64,000 nt of DNA from Pseudevernia furfuracea (lineage: Eukaryota; Ascomycota; Lecanoromycetes; Lecanorales; Parmeliaceae). Below, one piece after another: positions 33,958-44,524 of the stretch (positions are counted from its first letter, which is position 1; each line of letters begins with the position of its first letter). A program made the translations under genes and the position numbers. The notes below the pieces were generated by a model. The model searched no databases. It was not told the DNA's origin and saw nothing but the letters and a program-made list of their open reading frames with translations. The stretch covers positions 372,001-436,000 of the forward strand of contig JAIUPT010000031.1 in assembly GCA_022315425.1 (NCBI GenBank). Reading direction: 5' to 3'.

Positions 33958-34245
33958 TCTGAACACTTAACATTCCCCACTCCCAAGTTGTATGAACACA
34001 TAGAGACCCCCATCAAGTTGGGGCAAAGGCTCTTCGGGTCACTGAAATTGCAGTGGAGATCCCTGTCGAATACTTGCCATTCCCGCTAGCAGGTTGCGCA
34101 ATCTGAAGACTTAACACTCCCCACTCCCAAGTTGTATGAACACATAGAGACCCCCATCAAATTGGGGCAGAGGCTCTTCGGGTCACTGAAATGGCAGTGG
34201 AGATCCCTGTCGAAAACTTGCCATTCCCGCTAGCAGGTTGCACAA
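33958..34245 (+). repeat. 144-bp tandem duplication
   Basis: Two near-identical copies (33958-34101 and 34102-34245) differ at only a handful of positions. Each runs from the start of a CTTAACA[TC]TCCCCACTCC element to a GCTAGCAGGTTG[CG]CAAT-type end. The low divergence indicates a recent duplication. The start of the unit resembles sequence just left of the 18-bp minisatellite. Confidence 0.85.
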
Positions 34246-34449
34246 TATCTAAGTGGTGCCAACCGGATACTGATGAAACCTCTCTAAGCCACCGAAGAGG
34301 CTGTATGAATTGTTACCGCGGCCATAATCTAGAGCGACCAAATCAGAGAGAGATGGGACTCTCTCCGAGCCACATAAGACACGGTGTAGATGGCTAGCAA
34401 GTCCAAAATGCAAGGCTGCTAATCGGAGATTGATGGACCCTGTTGGGAA

Positions 34450-34600
34450 GAAGGAGAGGGTGGCGTTTATGGCAAAAACGTAAGACTGCCACTGGGAGAG
34501 TGACAGAATGTTTAGGGGAACTGTGAGGGTGGCGTCCGTGGTAAACGCATAAAGCTGCCGATTGGCGAGTAATGGAATCCCTCCGGAACTAAAAGAGCAG
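34450..34600 (+). repeat. Old 69-bp tandem repeat
   Basis: Two diverged units share GTGGCGT, a central CTGCC and GAG-TGA/TAATGGAAT blocks, spaced 69 bp apart (34460 and 34529). They show many substitutions, so the duplication is older than the 144-bp one. Confidence 0.5.
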
Positions 34601-34689
34601 TCACTTCTGCTGCTACATGACTCATGATCGTCCGCAGTCATGTGTTATCGTTGTGTGAATGCGGTCCGTGAATCTCCCCTCCCCCCTGA

Positions 34690-35130
34690 GTTCCTTTCTC
34701 ACTACTTAAGCTTCTTCTCGACAGACTACCAACCTTCCTACTTACCATCTTCCAACAATCAAGACGAAACTTTCATGCAAGCCAGATTCTTTTATGGTGA
34801 CCATGTCTGTCTTCGTGATCCTATGTGAGATCTCGTCAGGCCCTCTATGGGTTGGACAAAAGACATTCGGCTTAATGGTTCTTAACACTCTGCTCACGGT
34901 CTTCCTCAACAACTCCAGGTTCCAAGACAAAGTTTTTATGTGAGCCAGATTCTTTACAACCACTTGTCTGTTTTGATGATCCTGTGTAGGGTCTTGTCAA
35001 GCCCTGTCAGAGCTGAATAAATAATATAGGGTTGAAGGATTCTCACAAGACTGCCCCCAAGCATCCTCGACGACTTCAAACAATCCGGAACTATCTATTG
35101 ATAGACCGTGCACGATCTTCCTCAACAACT
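34690..35130 (+). repeat. Old ~163-bp tandem repeat
   Basis: Two diverged copies share GCCAGATTCTTT, TGTCTGT-TT, GATCCT-TGT and CTCGTCAGGCCCT-like blocks, spaced 163 bp apart (34781 and 34944). A third partial unit with CTTCCTCAACAACT(T/C)C follows near 35120. No coding potential is retained. Confidence 0.5.
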
Positions 35131-35495
35131 TCAAACACCCCGAGATTACCTTCTTTGCACGTTCGACATTTTGGCATTGGTTATACTAGCCTTTGTGGCC
35201 CCCTATACCTTCTAATAAACCTTCGTCAGCACCGTGAAAACAGGACTATCTTGGACACTTCTCTCCCGTTAATCTGTAACCAGATCAAACACACAAAAAA
35301 AGCACAACAACACTGTATATCATTCATCAGCGTTTGAAAGGTGGTACCATATATACGGCTAACTCTGTCTTGTTCTGTCGCCGCGGCGAGAGCAAAATCA
35401 AAAGCTTCCCATTTAGTGGCCAACTTACATCCTAATTTCTTTCTTCCAAATACCACCAGTCATCATCCACTTCATCAACATCAACCCCTCGGACC

Positions 35496-36628
35496 ATGGG
35501 TGCTGCAGGCCTCCACCCTAGGTCATTTGCCAAAGCGGAGAGGGCGACACGGAATGGACCTAGCTTGAGAAAACACGTCAACAGGAGAAAGTCATTCGCT
35601 AAACGAGGAAAAAGACTCGAGCAACCAACAAAGAAAACAACTCGTTCGAAGCTCGCGCTCCTGGTCAGCTTCCCCTACCATGCACATCCTTTGTTGGGCG
35701 ATCAACAGCGATCCCACCTTGTCTCAACTGGATCTACCCATGAAACACAAGTCTTCTACGATAATCAAGTCAACAAGGGTCCCTCCGGAACATGGTACGG
35801 TCACTGGTGTGCAGTCTCCTCCTGGTGACCTCAAACCTGATACATACCTTTTGCATGGACGCACCTTTTCGCGCATGTGCAACAACGCGAAGAAAGCACT
35901 ATCGATCTACACAACAGGCTCATTGTCTGTATGCAAGCGCTGCGAGATGAGACTTCAAGACCAGGCCTTGAGCTGGACTCGGCACGGTGGTCACCGAAGC
36001 GAAACTGTTCACATGTACACGTACCTATCAGCTGAAGCCGTGATCGAGAAGAAGGTCAAGGCTAGCGTACCTAAATAAATATATAACACACGGCTCCAGC
36101 TCTCCACACGGCAAGGCGAGCGTACCTAAATAAATATATAACACACGGCTCTCCACACGGAATCTTCGAGGATCTTGGCGCAGCCCAACTGGAACCGGCA
36201 TGGGTGAGTTTGCTCCTAGTCGTGTTAGCAAAGACAATACTGTTTATCTCTTGTGGATGAGCTTCTTCCTCAAAGTCCTCAATGCGCAATACACTATGAT
36301 AGCAAGTAGCAGGAGTTTGAATAACATTGCATGCATTTGGTTGAGTTCACTAGCTAATCTATCTTCTCAGCAGGACGAGTACCATCCGGACACGAACGAG
36401 CGAGTCGAACGAGCCATCAAGCGCTTCATCAAACTGAAGCTAACAATGTGGTCGGAAAAACGGAAGACAGCATTCTCGCCAGTGACATGGGCAACCCTCG
36501 TCTCGAAAAGGAAAGGGAGGTTGAAAGACGCGGCATCCATCAGCCACTACGTCCGTTGCTGCCTCTGGCGGAAGATGTCGCAGCTCAATTGCCATAAGGG
36601 TCACTTCCGTACAAGCCATTACCGATGA
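35496..36628 (+). CDS. Putative multi-exon gene, model incomplete
   Basis: Three protein-like blocks occur in order on the plus strand. The first is basic (35496 on: SLRKHVNRRKSFAKRGKR). The second (35680-36078) reads TYLLHGRTFSRMCNNAKKAL, then LSVCKRCEMRLQDQALSW and SETVHMYTYLSAEAVIE. The third starts near 36160 as FEDLGAAQLEPAW and is joined through a clean phase-0 GTGAGT...CTCAG intron (36206-36372) to QDEYHPDTNERVERAIKRF. The joins between blocks 1-2 and 2-3 are not resolved, and a 55-bp tandem duplication sits at the second join. The end overlaps the 3' end of the convergent gene at 36585. No family was recognised; the C-x-x-C could be a metal site. Confidence 0.35.
36064..36162 (+). repeat. 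55-bp tandem duplication
   Basis: The sequence AGCGTACCTAAATAAATATA and the following TAACACACGGCTC occur at about 36064 and again at 36119. The second copy lacks the short CCAGCT insertion. The duplication separates two coding-like blocks of the putative gene and introduces TAA stops. Confidence 0.8.
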
Positions 36629-38392
36629 AGTTTCCATCGAAGTGGCCGGCATTGAAGAATTCATCGGCCCCGTCGTTTGCCGGGAAGCCGATGTTGGCAT
36701 TGTCAAATGCTCCGAGATCGGAATAGCCGTTTCCAAAGTATCCCGTGCCAACATCCACCCCGGCTGAGGTACCGGCTGGAGTCTGGTTGACAGACGTCTC
36801 GTGGGATGCCCCTGAGCTGCTATGGTTGCTGGGCCAAGATGTTTGGATCTGGAAAGGAATAGGCTGAGGGGGCTGGTGATCGTGGGAGAGAGTGGGAGCG
36901 CCGGCGTTAGTTCCGAAGCCAATGGCTTCGGAACTATAGGCATTGCCGTTCTGGTAGGCAAAAGCACCCTGCTGGACGAGACCATTGGACATCCCGACGC
37001 CTCCATTGTTCTGGAAATCTCCTCCAAATCCACCGTTGACGTCTCCGAAGCCGCCAGCGCTCTGGCCGTTGAAGTTGGTGGAGATCTGACCAAAGTCGAA
37101 ATTCCCGGCCTGGAACTGCTCCGTTGCCTGGTCCTGGATCACTCCACCATTGTCGAATAGGTCATCAGGGAATTGGAAGGCCGAGGAGTTGTTGAAAGCA
37201 TCGACCAAAGTTTGTCGATCCTGGTACATGTCTCCATTGGATGACATGACCTGGGGCCCAGCATGGTACGCGTTGTTGTACATGCCATCGTCCATCTTGT
37301 TCTCGAAGGTACCGTTACCGTGGAGAGAGCTGGGAAACGCTGGTTCGACGTCTTCGCTGCTCAGAACATGAGAATCGTCGACGCAGCTCTCGTCATCGCT
37401 CATGTCGCCAACTGCCCCCTCTTTCATGCCCTCCAGCATGCCTGCGTTGCGAGAAGTAGTCGGCAGAGACACCACCAAGCTCTTCTTCTTGTAAAGACTC
37501 TTCTTCCCAGTCTTGGCGTGGCTGGGATAGTCGTCCTCGAGATCCAAGAAGGGAGCGCCAGCGGCAACCAGCTCAGCCTTGGTGTCATCTTCATCTTCGG
37601 AGTGGCGGTCGTAGTCAATCGGAACACCATTGATATCAGTTGTTCCATACGCAGAGAGTTCGCGAGAAGACGACTTGGAGCTCTTGTGCTTGCGCTTGGG
37701 GGGATTGGAAGGGATAGAAGCCTCTCCGTCATTATCCTCCATCTTCACATTGCGTCGCATTGGACCCTTAACACCGAATTTGGCACGCTTAGCACGACGC
37801 TCTCCATAATCTGCATCAGAGTCGTCATCGGTCGACGAATCTTCTTCCTCCTCGGATTCATCAGAGCCTGGAGCGGCTTTCTTGCCTGCCTTCTTCTTGG
37901 GCTTCGCGGGGTTAGACTTGGTTGAGGTGGCCGTGCCATCCTTGGTGGGAGTGGCTTTTGCTTTGGAGCCAGTTGAGGCAGAAGTTGAGATGCGAGCACT
38001 ACCGCCCCCGCGTTTCAGAGGTGGAGGAACCGGGAGGCCTTGGGCGACCATACGGATGCGAAGCTTGGCCAAGTGCTGAATCACCGCTCCGCCGGTGATC
38101 CCTTCTCCCATGGTGTTGCCAATCTCAGTCCATGGCACGGCGAGGCCCGCAAAGTTACATTGGTACTGCATGGCCAAGAGTAGCTTCGTGTCCAGCTCAG
38201 CTACGATTGTGTCAGCAGAGAGTCATACAGAATGATAAACCATGATGGTATCGAGAGACAAGGAGAGTAGCGTGAACGTTGCACGACATTGGGAGGGCAA
38301 GCTCAAATCAACAAAATATAAAAAAAAGACTACGTACGAGTCCAGCGCACCAGGTGACGCTTCTCAGGTCGAGGAGCATGCTGTCTAGCCAT
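36585..38392 (-). CDS. SANT/Myb-like cluster protein 1 (long form)
   Basis: Exons 38338-38392 and 36585-38200 give 556 aa from MARQHAPRPEK. The small domain reads VRWTPELDTKLLLAMQYQ, PWTEIGNTMGEGITG and AVIQHLAKLRIRM (residues about 12-70). A Lys/Ser/Glu-rich region with basic clusters (RRAKRAKFG, PPKRKHKSSK) follows. The last 250 aa are Asn/Gly/Phe/Gln-rich and resemble an activation or phase-separating region. Ser/Thr/Pro-rich sequence continues in frame upstream of the Met (for example NTPATTPSSSVTNSPTTVAS). The true start is therefore probably further up, perhaps the ATG at 38698 via an intron ending at about 38527. Nuclear localisation and DNA or chromatin binding are inferred from the family. 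Confidence 0.7.
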
Positions 38393-38698
38393 TTCCTCGG
38401 TCTTGATCTTCTTCGTCTTCTTGGTGCTGTCGCTGGCGACAGTCGTAGGGGAGTTGGTGACTGAAGAAGATGGAGTCGTTGCTGGGGTGTTGTTGGGGGT
38501 ACGTGGGACCTCCTTTGGGGTACCTGGAGGACTCTCGGAACTTGACTGTGGATGCAGCAGAAGTCAGTAAGGATGGGTCATTAACAATTACCAAGGGTGC
38601 AAACAGGTGATGGCGCTGCACCAGTGCCGTGCAGGCGCTGTTGGTGGTAGCGGATACTGCCAAGCTGCTCACGGCTTGGTAAATGCATGGTGTGGAGG

Positions 38699-40000
38699 AG
38701 GAAAGCCTGTGTTATACAGGCTACGATGATACTGGGAACGATGCAACAGCTATGCTGAAGCTGTGAAAGCTATGATGAAGATGTGAAAGCGATGCTGACG
38801 ATGCAGCGATGCAGATGGGTCAGGGTGGATGTGTTGTGATAGGGTAGGAAGGAAGTGGAAGGAATAGCAACCAGGGGCAAAAACAGTTGCTGCCCAGCAA
38901 CTAGCGCCTTTTGAAGACACCAGCGCCAGCACCAGAGGTTTTCTCCGATTACGGTGAAGTTTGGCTCCCGACGCCAATGGAAAACTTCTCCAATACCAGT
39001 GAACTTGGGTCATCAATGCCAGAGCAAGACATCTTCTCCAATACCAGTGAACTCTGGGCCTTCCCTACGCCGTTACTGGACGTCTTCTTCAACACCAATG
39101 GCATTGGGGTTAAGAGCACTTGCTCTGCAGAATCTGGGAAGGAATACTCTGTCATGCACGTACCTAATGAGTGTTTCGAATGCTATGATAGCTGAAGCAG
39201 GTGTTGAATGTGGTGCAACGATGCAGCAAGAGTTGAAAGGTGTTGAAAGCAACGTCCTTGCTGAAGGTGCGTGTCGTGATGAGGGTAGTGTAGGTCTGAA
39301 GGTGGAGGGGGATTATATACCCCTCGAAGCCTTCGATCACTTCCTCGGAAGTTTCTCGGTACCAAGTGAAGTCGTCCTTCTTTACTTGTTGGGTGGAAAT
39401 GCTTCATGCATAGATCTTCGCCCTCGAATTCATTGGTCGAATTTTCACGATTCACGCAAATAATCCGCGATCTACGGCCCGCTATGTTCGCAAAGAGGGG
39501 GTCTTGGCATCGAGAATGACAACTACGACAGACAGTGATCGGAAGTGACGGCAACTAGGTCGGTGCAAGCGTGAAGGAAGGGGTTTAGGGTGAAGAGTAG
39601 GCTTTATGTTGACCGCCTAATGTGAATATGGTAGCTAATGTGAATAGGGGGCCGCGAGATATGATAACACAGATGCGCCTACGAGAATGAGGAGAGAAGG
39701 TATCCTCTTAGATAGACGAATCTGTACGATGAAGATGTGGAGGAAGGCTTTACAGGATGCTGTTCCATGCCATGGGCAAATAGATGGTTGGTAAACCTGG
39801 AAGGGGGGATGTTTTGTGGTTTTTAGGCAGAGGGAAATGTGAAATGGTAAAGCTTGCATTCAGCTATCAGAAACGGCATCTGATCTGTCCATCCTCTCCT
39901 ATCTCAAGCAGCGAACGTAACAAAGCACACAGCGTGGCCTTCGGCCCATCGAACGTGTCAAGCACCCTAACCTCCCGGCTTGACATGCATCGATGGTAAA
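38699..40000. other. Intergenic region with a short coding-like repeat
   Basis: No gene is supported. At about 38980-39110 three diverged tandem units of roughly 51-60 bp contain CTTCTCCAATACCAGTGAACT or its variants. The plus frame reads repeats of the type FSNTSEL within an open frame at 38911-39195. The rest shows only short random frames. Confidence 0.45.
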
Positions 40001-40784
40001 TTAGGCCGAGAGCTCATCCTCGAAACCCGCCTGAGCCAGTTCCGCAAGCTCAGATCCAATAACAGATCCCTCACCGACATCGCTAGAACCTTCGGCAGCA
40101 TCCTCGAACTTGCGCTTCTTGGGGGTGGGTGTATCATTGCCATCATCGCTACCAGTTTCCATCTTGACAGACTCATCCTCTGTTCAAAAGTTAGCCAAAG
40201 AAGAGTGGAAAAGCCATAGGATCCGTACCGGTATCGTCGACGGTGGCGGCCGCTTTTCCTTTCTTTCCGTTGCCTCCAGTAGCAGGCTTGCGGGTTTTCT
40301 TGACTCCAGTAGGAGTAGCAGCCGCCTTGCGAGAAGCCTTGGCAGGAGTGGTGCTAGTAGATTTGCCGGGGGCGGTGGGATCAGCTGAGGCCTGAGCGGC
40401 CTTGCGGAGCTTCTTCAGGTGCTCCTGGACAGCGCGGGGAGTGCAGGTGACTTTATCCGTGGAAAGCTGCAGAGATGTTAGGCCCGAGCTTTTGGGATGG
40501 TGAGGTTGAATGGGTGCTTGCCTGCTTAGCGACAGCTTCGAAGTCAGGCTTCATGTCGGAGACGCCGAGAATGGCAAGGAGGAGCTTGGCATCGGCATCG
40601 CCTGTGAGGATGGGTGGTTAGTGCCATAGGAGAGAGGGATTAAGGAGTTGAGGCAAACTTGGTGAGGTAATGTGCGGGGATAGCCAGGTATTCAGGAGGC
40701 TAGACGCTGAAGCTCCATGTACGAGGCAGTGATAGGTAAAGAAGCTGACTTACCGTTCCAAGTCATCGTCTGCTTTCCGGACAT
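40001..40784 (-). CDS. SANT/Myb-like cluster protein 2
   Basis: Exons 40754-40784, 40522-40601, 40229-40466 and 40001-40179 give 175 aa. The domain (residues 1-62) reads MTWNGDADAKLLLAILGVSD, PDFEAVAKQ and PRAVQEHLKKLRKAA. A Lys/Ala/Thr-rich histone-H1-like region follows (TPAKASRKAAATPTGVKK), then an acidic end (SELAELAQAGFEDELSA). Intron 2 (40467-40521) has a GC donor, CAG|GCAAGC, with no usable GT in frame. It is a member of the minus-strand array. A nuclear, DNA-associated role is inferred from composition, and no specific function is known. Confidence 0.75.
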
Positions 40785-42566
40785 GTTGCTTGATGGATGA
40801 GTTGATTTTGTTGTGAGATTTTGCTTGACAGTGGTATCGGGTTCGAAGCTAGGAACTGAAGGTCAGCAAGTCTCCGAGAACTCAGGATGCTTTTGGACTC
40901 TGCGCTGAAGGCTCGCAAGTGAACTTGGTCGATGGCATCGTTCGAGAAGCTAACGTTAGGGGAGGGATGGAGTGAGAGCGGGCGGACTGGGGAGGGGAAG
41001 GGGAGGGGGGAGGTGAACTCTGGATGTGAGGAGAAGAAGCTGGAAGACATGTGTCGATGCTTGAGGGTACAACAGTAGTAGAAGCAGACTTACACGGCTT
41101 CGATGGACTGGAAGCAAGAAGTTGAGCAATTTTTGTTGGTGTCAAGAGCGGTGTTTTGGATGAGAGCAAATGTTGATCACTGAGCTCTAGTGAAAGCAAC
41201 CATGCTAGACGCTAGTGACAGGTGAATATGCCTATTGGCTGGCTAAACGCCAAGGCTAGCTAGCCTTCACTGGCACCGTTCCCTTCACTTGAACATATGT
41301 TAGTCTACCGTTTTCACATCAGTTTACAAGAGAACGCATATTCCAGCTCAATCCTGTAGGAGAAAAGGGATAATTGTAGACTTTTGTGTAGGACGTAGAC
41401 GGGTTTACCGCCGGGAGCTACTAAACGCGAAAATTCAGAAACTGCAGATGAGGGCTCCTACTTCACCCTGTTCCTAAAATACCGGCCTGTCTTTGAGCAA
41501 TGTGTATATATAGCATCGAGAGATCTCGCCCCCGGCCTTCAAAGTGCAGCTGCCTTTGAGTGGAGAATGGGGAACGAGGCTCAGAAGCCGTGGCTAATAC
41601 TCCATAGAGACTGGGAAGCGTGGCAGCATGACTGGCTCGGTAGAGATTTCCGGGGAAGAGGACTGCACGAATCGATGTATGTAAACTCATTAGCCGTCTT
41701 ACACTGGAATCAGCGGCTGACGTCTGCCTACGAGAAGTTGGTGTTTTCAAGGGGGACGCCATGAAGCCAGACCTATTGGCTATTAGTACTGTATCTCTGT
41801 CCGCTGCCCTTTGGCTACACGATTTATCGAAAAGAGGCAGCTAACATAGGAAGGCTCTCCGCCGGCCACAATCAACATAGGTTGGAGACCCATATGGTTG
41901 CCTTGTATTCACAGCCATGTTTGCATCTGGATTTACCGTCAAGCTTGCTTTCACCAGTTGAATTGTATCCACCGTTTGACTTGTATTCACCGTCTGATTT
42001 GTCTTCATTAACTGGGCTTGTCTTGACCATCTGATTTTTGGCTTCACCAGTACGGCTTGCATTCGCTCTCTGGCTCTTCTTCATACCTTGAAGCTGAATT
42101 TACCGTTTGACTTGTCTGCACCTGGCTTGTAAGTATTGATCCAGACAACTGCATTCATCCTTGGAATCTGCGGCTTTCTTTTTCCTTTTGCAAAAGAGAT
42201 GGGGATTAAATCAATCAAGAAGCTGCTAGTAGAGTGGGAAAAGGGCTGCACATGGAATGGAAACAAAAGCAGTCTTGGGAAGGAGAGAGACTTCGCTCTA
42301 ACTGTGTAGGCTTCCAAAATATCTTCTATTGCTCTTACTGTAAAAGGAGATGGGTGGTGGAATGGGATCTCGTGGTCTTCATTGCTTTTATCTGCTACAT
42401 GCCTTCGCATTTGCTGTAGAGGCCACAAAATTTTCCCGCCATGGAAAAGACCGATCATCAGCTGGTTGATTGCACGAAGAACACTATCGTAGAACGCTCT
42501 AGCAAGGAATCAATGTGAGGATAGGAGCATGGCGTCCGCATAGCCGGCCTGCTGTCCATACCCATC
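40785..42566. other. Intergenic region with a degenerate 18-bp array
   Basis: This holds the probable promoter and leader of cluster gene 2 (C/T-rich on the minus strand, 40785-41100) and otherwise only short open frames. At about 41896-42100 a degenerate 18-nt tandem array occurs (see the separate entry). No other feature is supported. Confidence 0.45.
41896..42100 (-). repeat. Degenerate 18-bp tandem array
   Basis: Minus-strand units are of the type TCAGACGGTGAATACAAG (S-D-G-E-Y-K). About eight can be followed with substitutions and small length changes. A minus-strand frame of 70 codons runs through them (SDGEYKSNGGYNSTGESKLD). This may be a minisatellite or the relic of a repetitive protein. 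Confidence 0.55.
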
Positions 42567-43921
42567 TCAATCCGTGATGACGATGCTCTCATGCAATCCC
42601 TGTCCGTCGCCGGTTCCAGTGGCTGGATGCATGCTCACCGCAGCAAATCCATGCCCTTGTCTGCTAGGATCATCTAAAGCGAGAAAGTCATCAAACATTG
42701 CACTATCATTGGCGCCATCAAAGCCCACAACCCCACTGGAATGGTACTGAAAGTCGCCAGTGGAGGCGGCAGAGTCGGGAGTGCATTCGTCGCCAGTGGG
42801 CTCCTCCTTAATGGTCTCAGATTTGACTGCTTCATCTTTGACTGGAGTGCTGGGTTCGGCCTTGAGGTTGCTAAGGCCTTCGTCGTCATCGGTGTTAAGG
42901 TTAGAGGTGGTTTCAGCATAGTTGTCTAGCTTACGCTTCTTGTTGCTAGGGCCGGCGGAAGGAGAAGTTTTGCGACGAGGGGAAGGAATGGGAGTGTCAC
43001 GGATGTTGGAGACGGTGGTGCCACCGCTCTGGCTCTGGTGGATGCCGTTGGCTTTCATCATACGTTCATAACGCTTAGCACTAGGGAAGTGGTCAGCTTG
43101 GGGTTTTCAGGGATGGGAGGGCTTGCAACGAAGGAGTTAAAGTTCCTTAGAGGGGAGGGTGAGCTTGAGGTAAGGTGGTCTAAGGCTTCATGGAATGGGA
43201 AGAGAAGATTGAGGTGAGCAAGTTGAAGCAGCTATGCTTGTGGGGAAACTTACGCCGCGCCTTTGCTGACGATGCTGCACTCTTTGGCGACCTCAGTGAA
43301 GTCAACCTGATAGCAGTCAGCATCACTGAAGCGAGTGAGGAATGATAGATAGGAGCTTGCCTTCCCATTATTGCTGTGACGGATGCAGCTGATCAGAAAC
43401 TTGAACTGTTCCTCGTTGCTTGCGGGAGCCATTTCGTCGATCAATTCGGGAACGACTGACCGGCTAGGTATGTCTTCGGTGGCAGGAATATCTGTATCTT
43501 CAGTGGCCGGAGTCGCTGTATCTTCGATCGAAAGAGAAGGTGTATCTTCAGTTGAAGGAGAAGCTATATCTAGGCCAAATGGATACAGGTCTTGGTAAGT
43601 CGAACGTTCGACCCGATGTTTTGGTTGGTATTCAAGGCAGAAGGTACAGTCACAGAGATCTTGAGAGGTCAGAGGATGAAGATGTCTTTAGATTGCTGAG
43701 ACTTACTTTCAACAGTGCCGGGCGTGTCCAAGTATTTGTGTACGACTGAGCTCTGGAATTCGCTAGGCTGGTAATGCTGTCAGTACTGGTCGTGCAGTAG
43801 ATGTGGGTGAAAGAGCTTGTTTTGGGCTGCAGGGCAGGATTGCGAGGAACAAGAAGAGAAGAAAGAATCGGGTACGTACGTTGCGGTGAGGCGACGCAAA
43901 CTTGCGACGCTTTGAAGCCAT
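42567..43921 (-). CDS. SANT/Myb-like cluster protein 3 with extended N terminus
   Basis: Five exons (43880-43921, 43707-43767, 43361-43659, 43254-43306, 42567-43080) give 322 aa with all phases matching. The basic start MASKRRKFASPHRN is followed by a Cys-containing segment (LCDCTFCLEYQPKHRVER). Four 8-aa Thr/Glu/Asp repeats of the type ATEDTDIP come next. The Myb-like domain reads SNEEQFKFLISCIRHSNNGK, VDFTEVAKECSIVSKGAA and AKRYERMMKANG, as in the fungal Myb-like family I know under the Pfam name Myb_DNA-bind_8. The tail has an NLS-like KKRKLD and an acidic end. Intron 3 (43307-43360) has a GC donor, AAG|GCAAGC. A shorter protein starting at the ATG at 43432 is possible, but the frame is continuous above it. 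Confidence 0.72.
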
Positions 43922-44146
43922 AGCAGAAGACATCGGTGCAGCTATGCGAGTCTTTCAAGAAAATAGAGAGCTAATGGTTGTTTGCATGGTGTTGTTTGCT
44001 CGGCTACAGCAAGTCCAAGGTTTGGGAGGAGTTATGCTTGGCGGCCTTGGCTACTGCGGTATGTTCCCTTTGATCCGCTCTACGCAATGCTAATTCTGCG
44101 CTCTGATGAGAGCATAGAATGAGTGTGTAATAGAATGATTTCCAGA

Positions 44147-44524
44147 TCATTGAACTAGTTGCTCGTCTTGTACGTGATGGGATTTGGACCGCGACTTCTT
44201 GGCCTCATATTCCTTGAGGAAGGCTGCGACTTCGTGTTCGTCCAGCCGGGCACAGCGTGACGGCGGAGGGGTTTCTTCGATGACGGATGGACTGACTGTC
44301 CTGGTCGAGGGTGCCTCTGGGGTACCACCACGTGACGGGGTTTCCAGTACGACTGGGCGACGGCGAGGACGTGACTTCGTGACACCGCGAGATTTGGATA
44401 CAGCTGCAGCTGAGGCAGTGGTTTTCTTGGCCGGTGCCCTTGATGCGGCCTTCTTTGAGGAAGACGCCTTCTGGGCGGGCTGGTTGGTCGTCCTAGAACG
44501 AGTTGTCATAGCTGAGGAGGCCAT
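44147..44524 (-). CDS. Small basic Ser/Ala/Lys-rich protein
   Basis: A single exon encodes 125 aa. The first half is strongly basic and low-complexity (SSKKAASRAPAKKTTASAAA, then VTKSRPRRRPVVLE with an RPRRRP core like an AT-hook). A Pro/Thr/Ser region and a charged helix (LDEHEVAAFLKEYEAKKSR) follow. It resembles the tails of the neighbouring cluster proteins but lacks their helical domain, so it may be a truncated member or a separate DNA-binding protein. Confidence 0.5.
   Translation of the reverse strand: MASSAMTTRSRTTNQPAQKASSSKKAASRAPAKKTTASAAAVSKSRGVTKSRPRRRPVVLETPSRGGTPEAPSTRTVSPSVIEETPPPSRCARLDEHEVAAFLKEYEAKKSRSKSHHVQDEQLVQ

Noticed and set aside
33474..33966. Minus-strand frames of 145 and 89 codons rich in F/L/I or H/L/V
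   Set aside because: They are reverse readings of the 18-bp minisatellite; a period divisible by three keeps frames open without selection.
33500..36200. Transposon or CRISPR origin of the repeat block
   Set aside because: No terminal inverted repeats, transposase or reverse transcriptase segment, and no spacer-repeat pattern; the repeats are direct tandem units.
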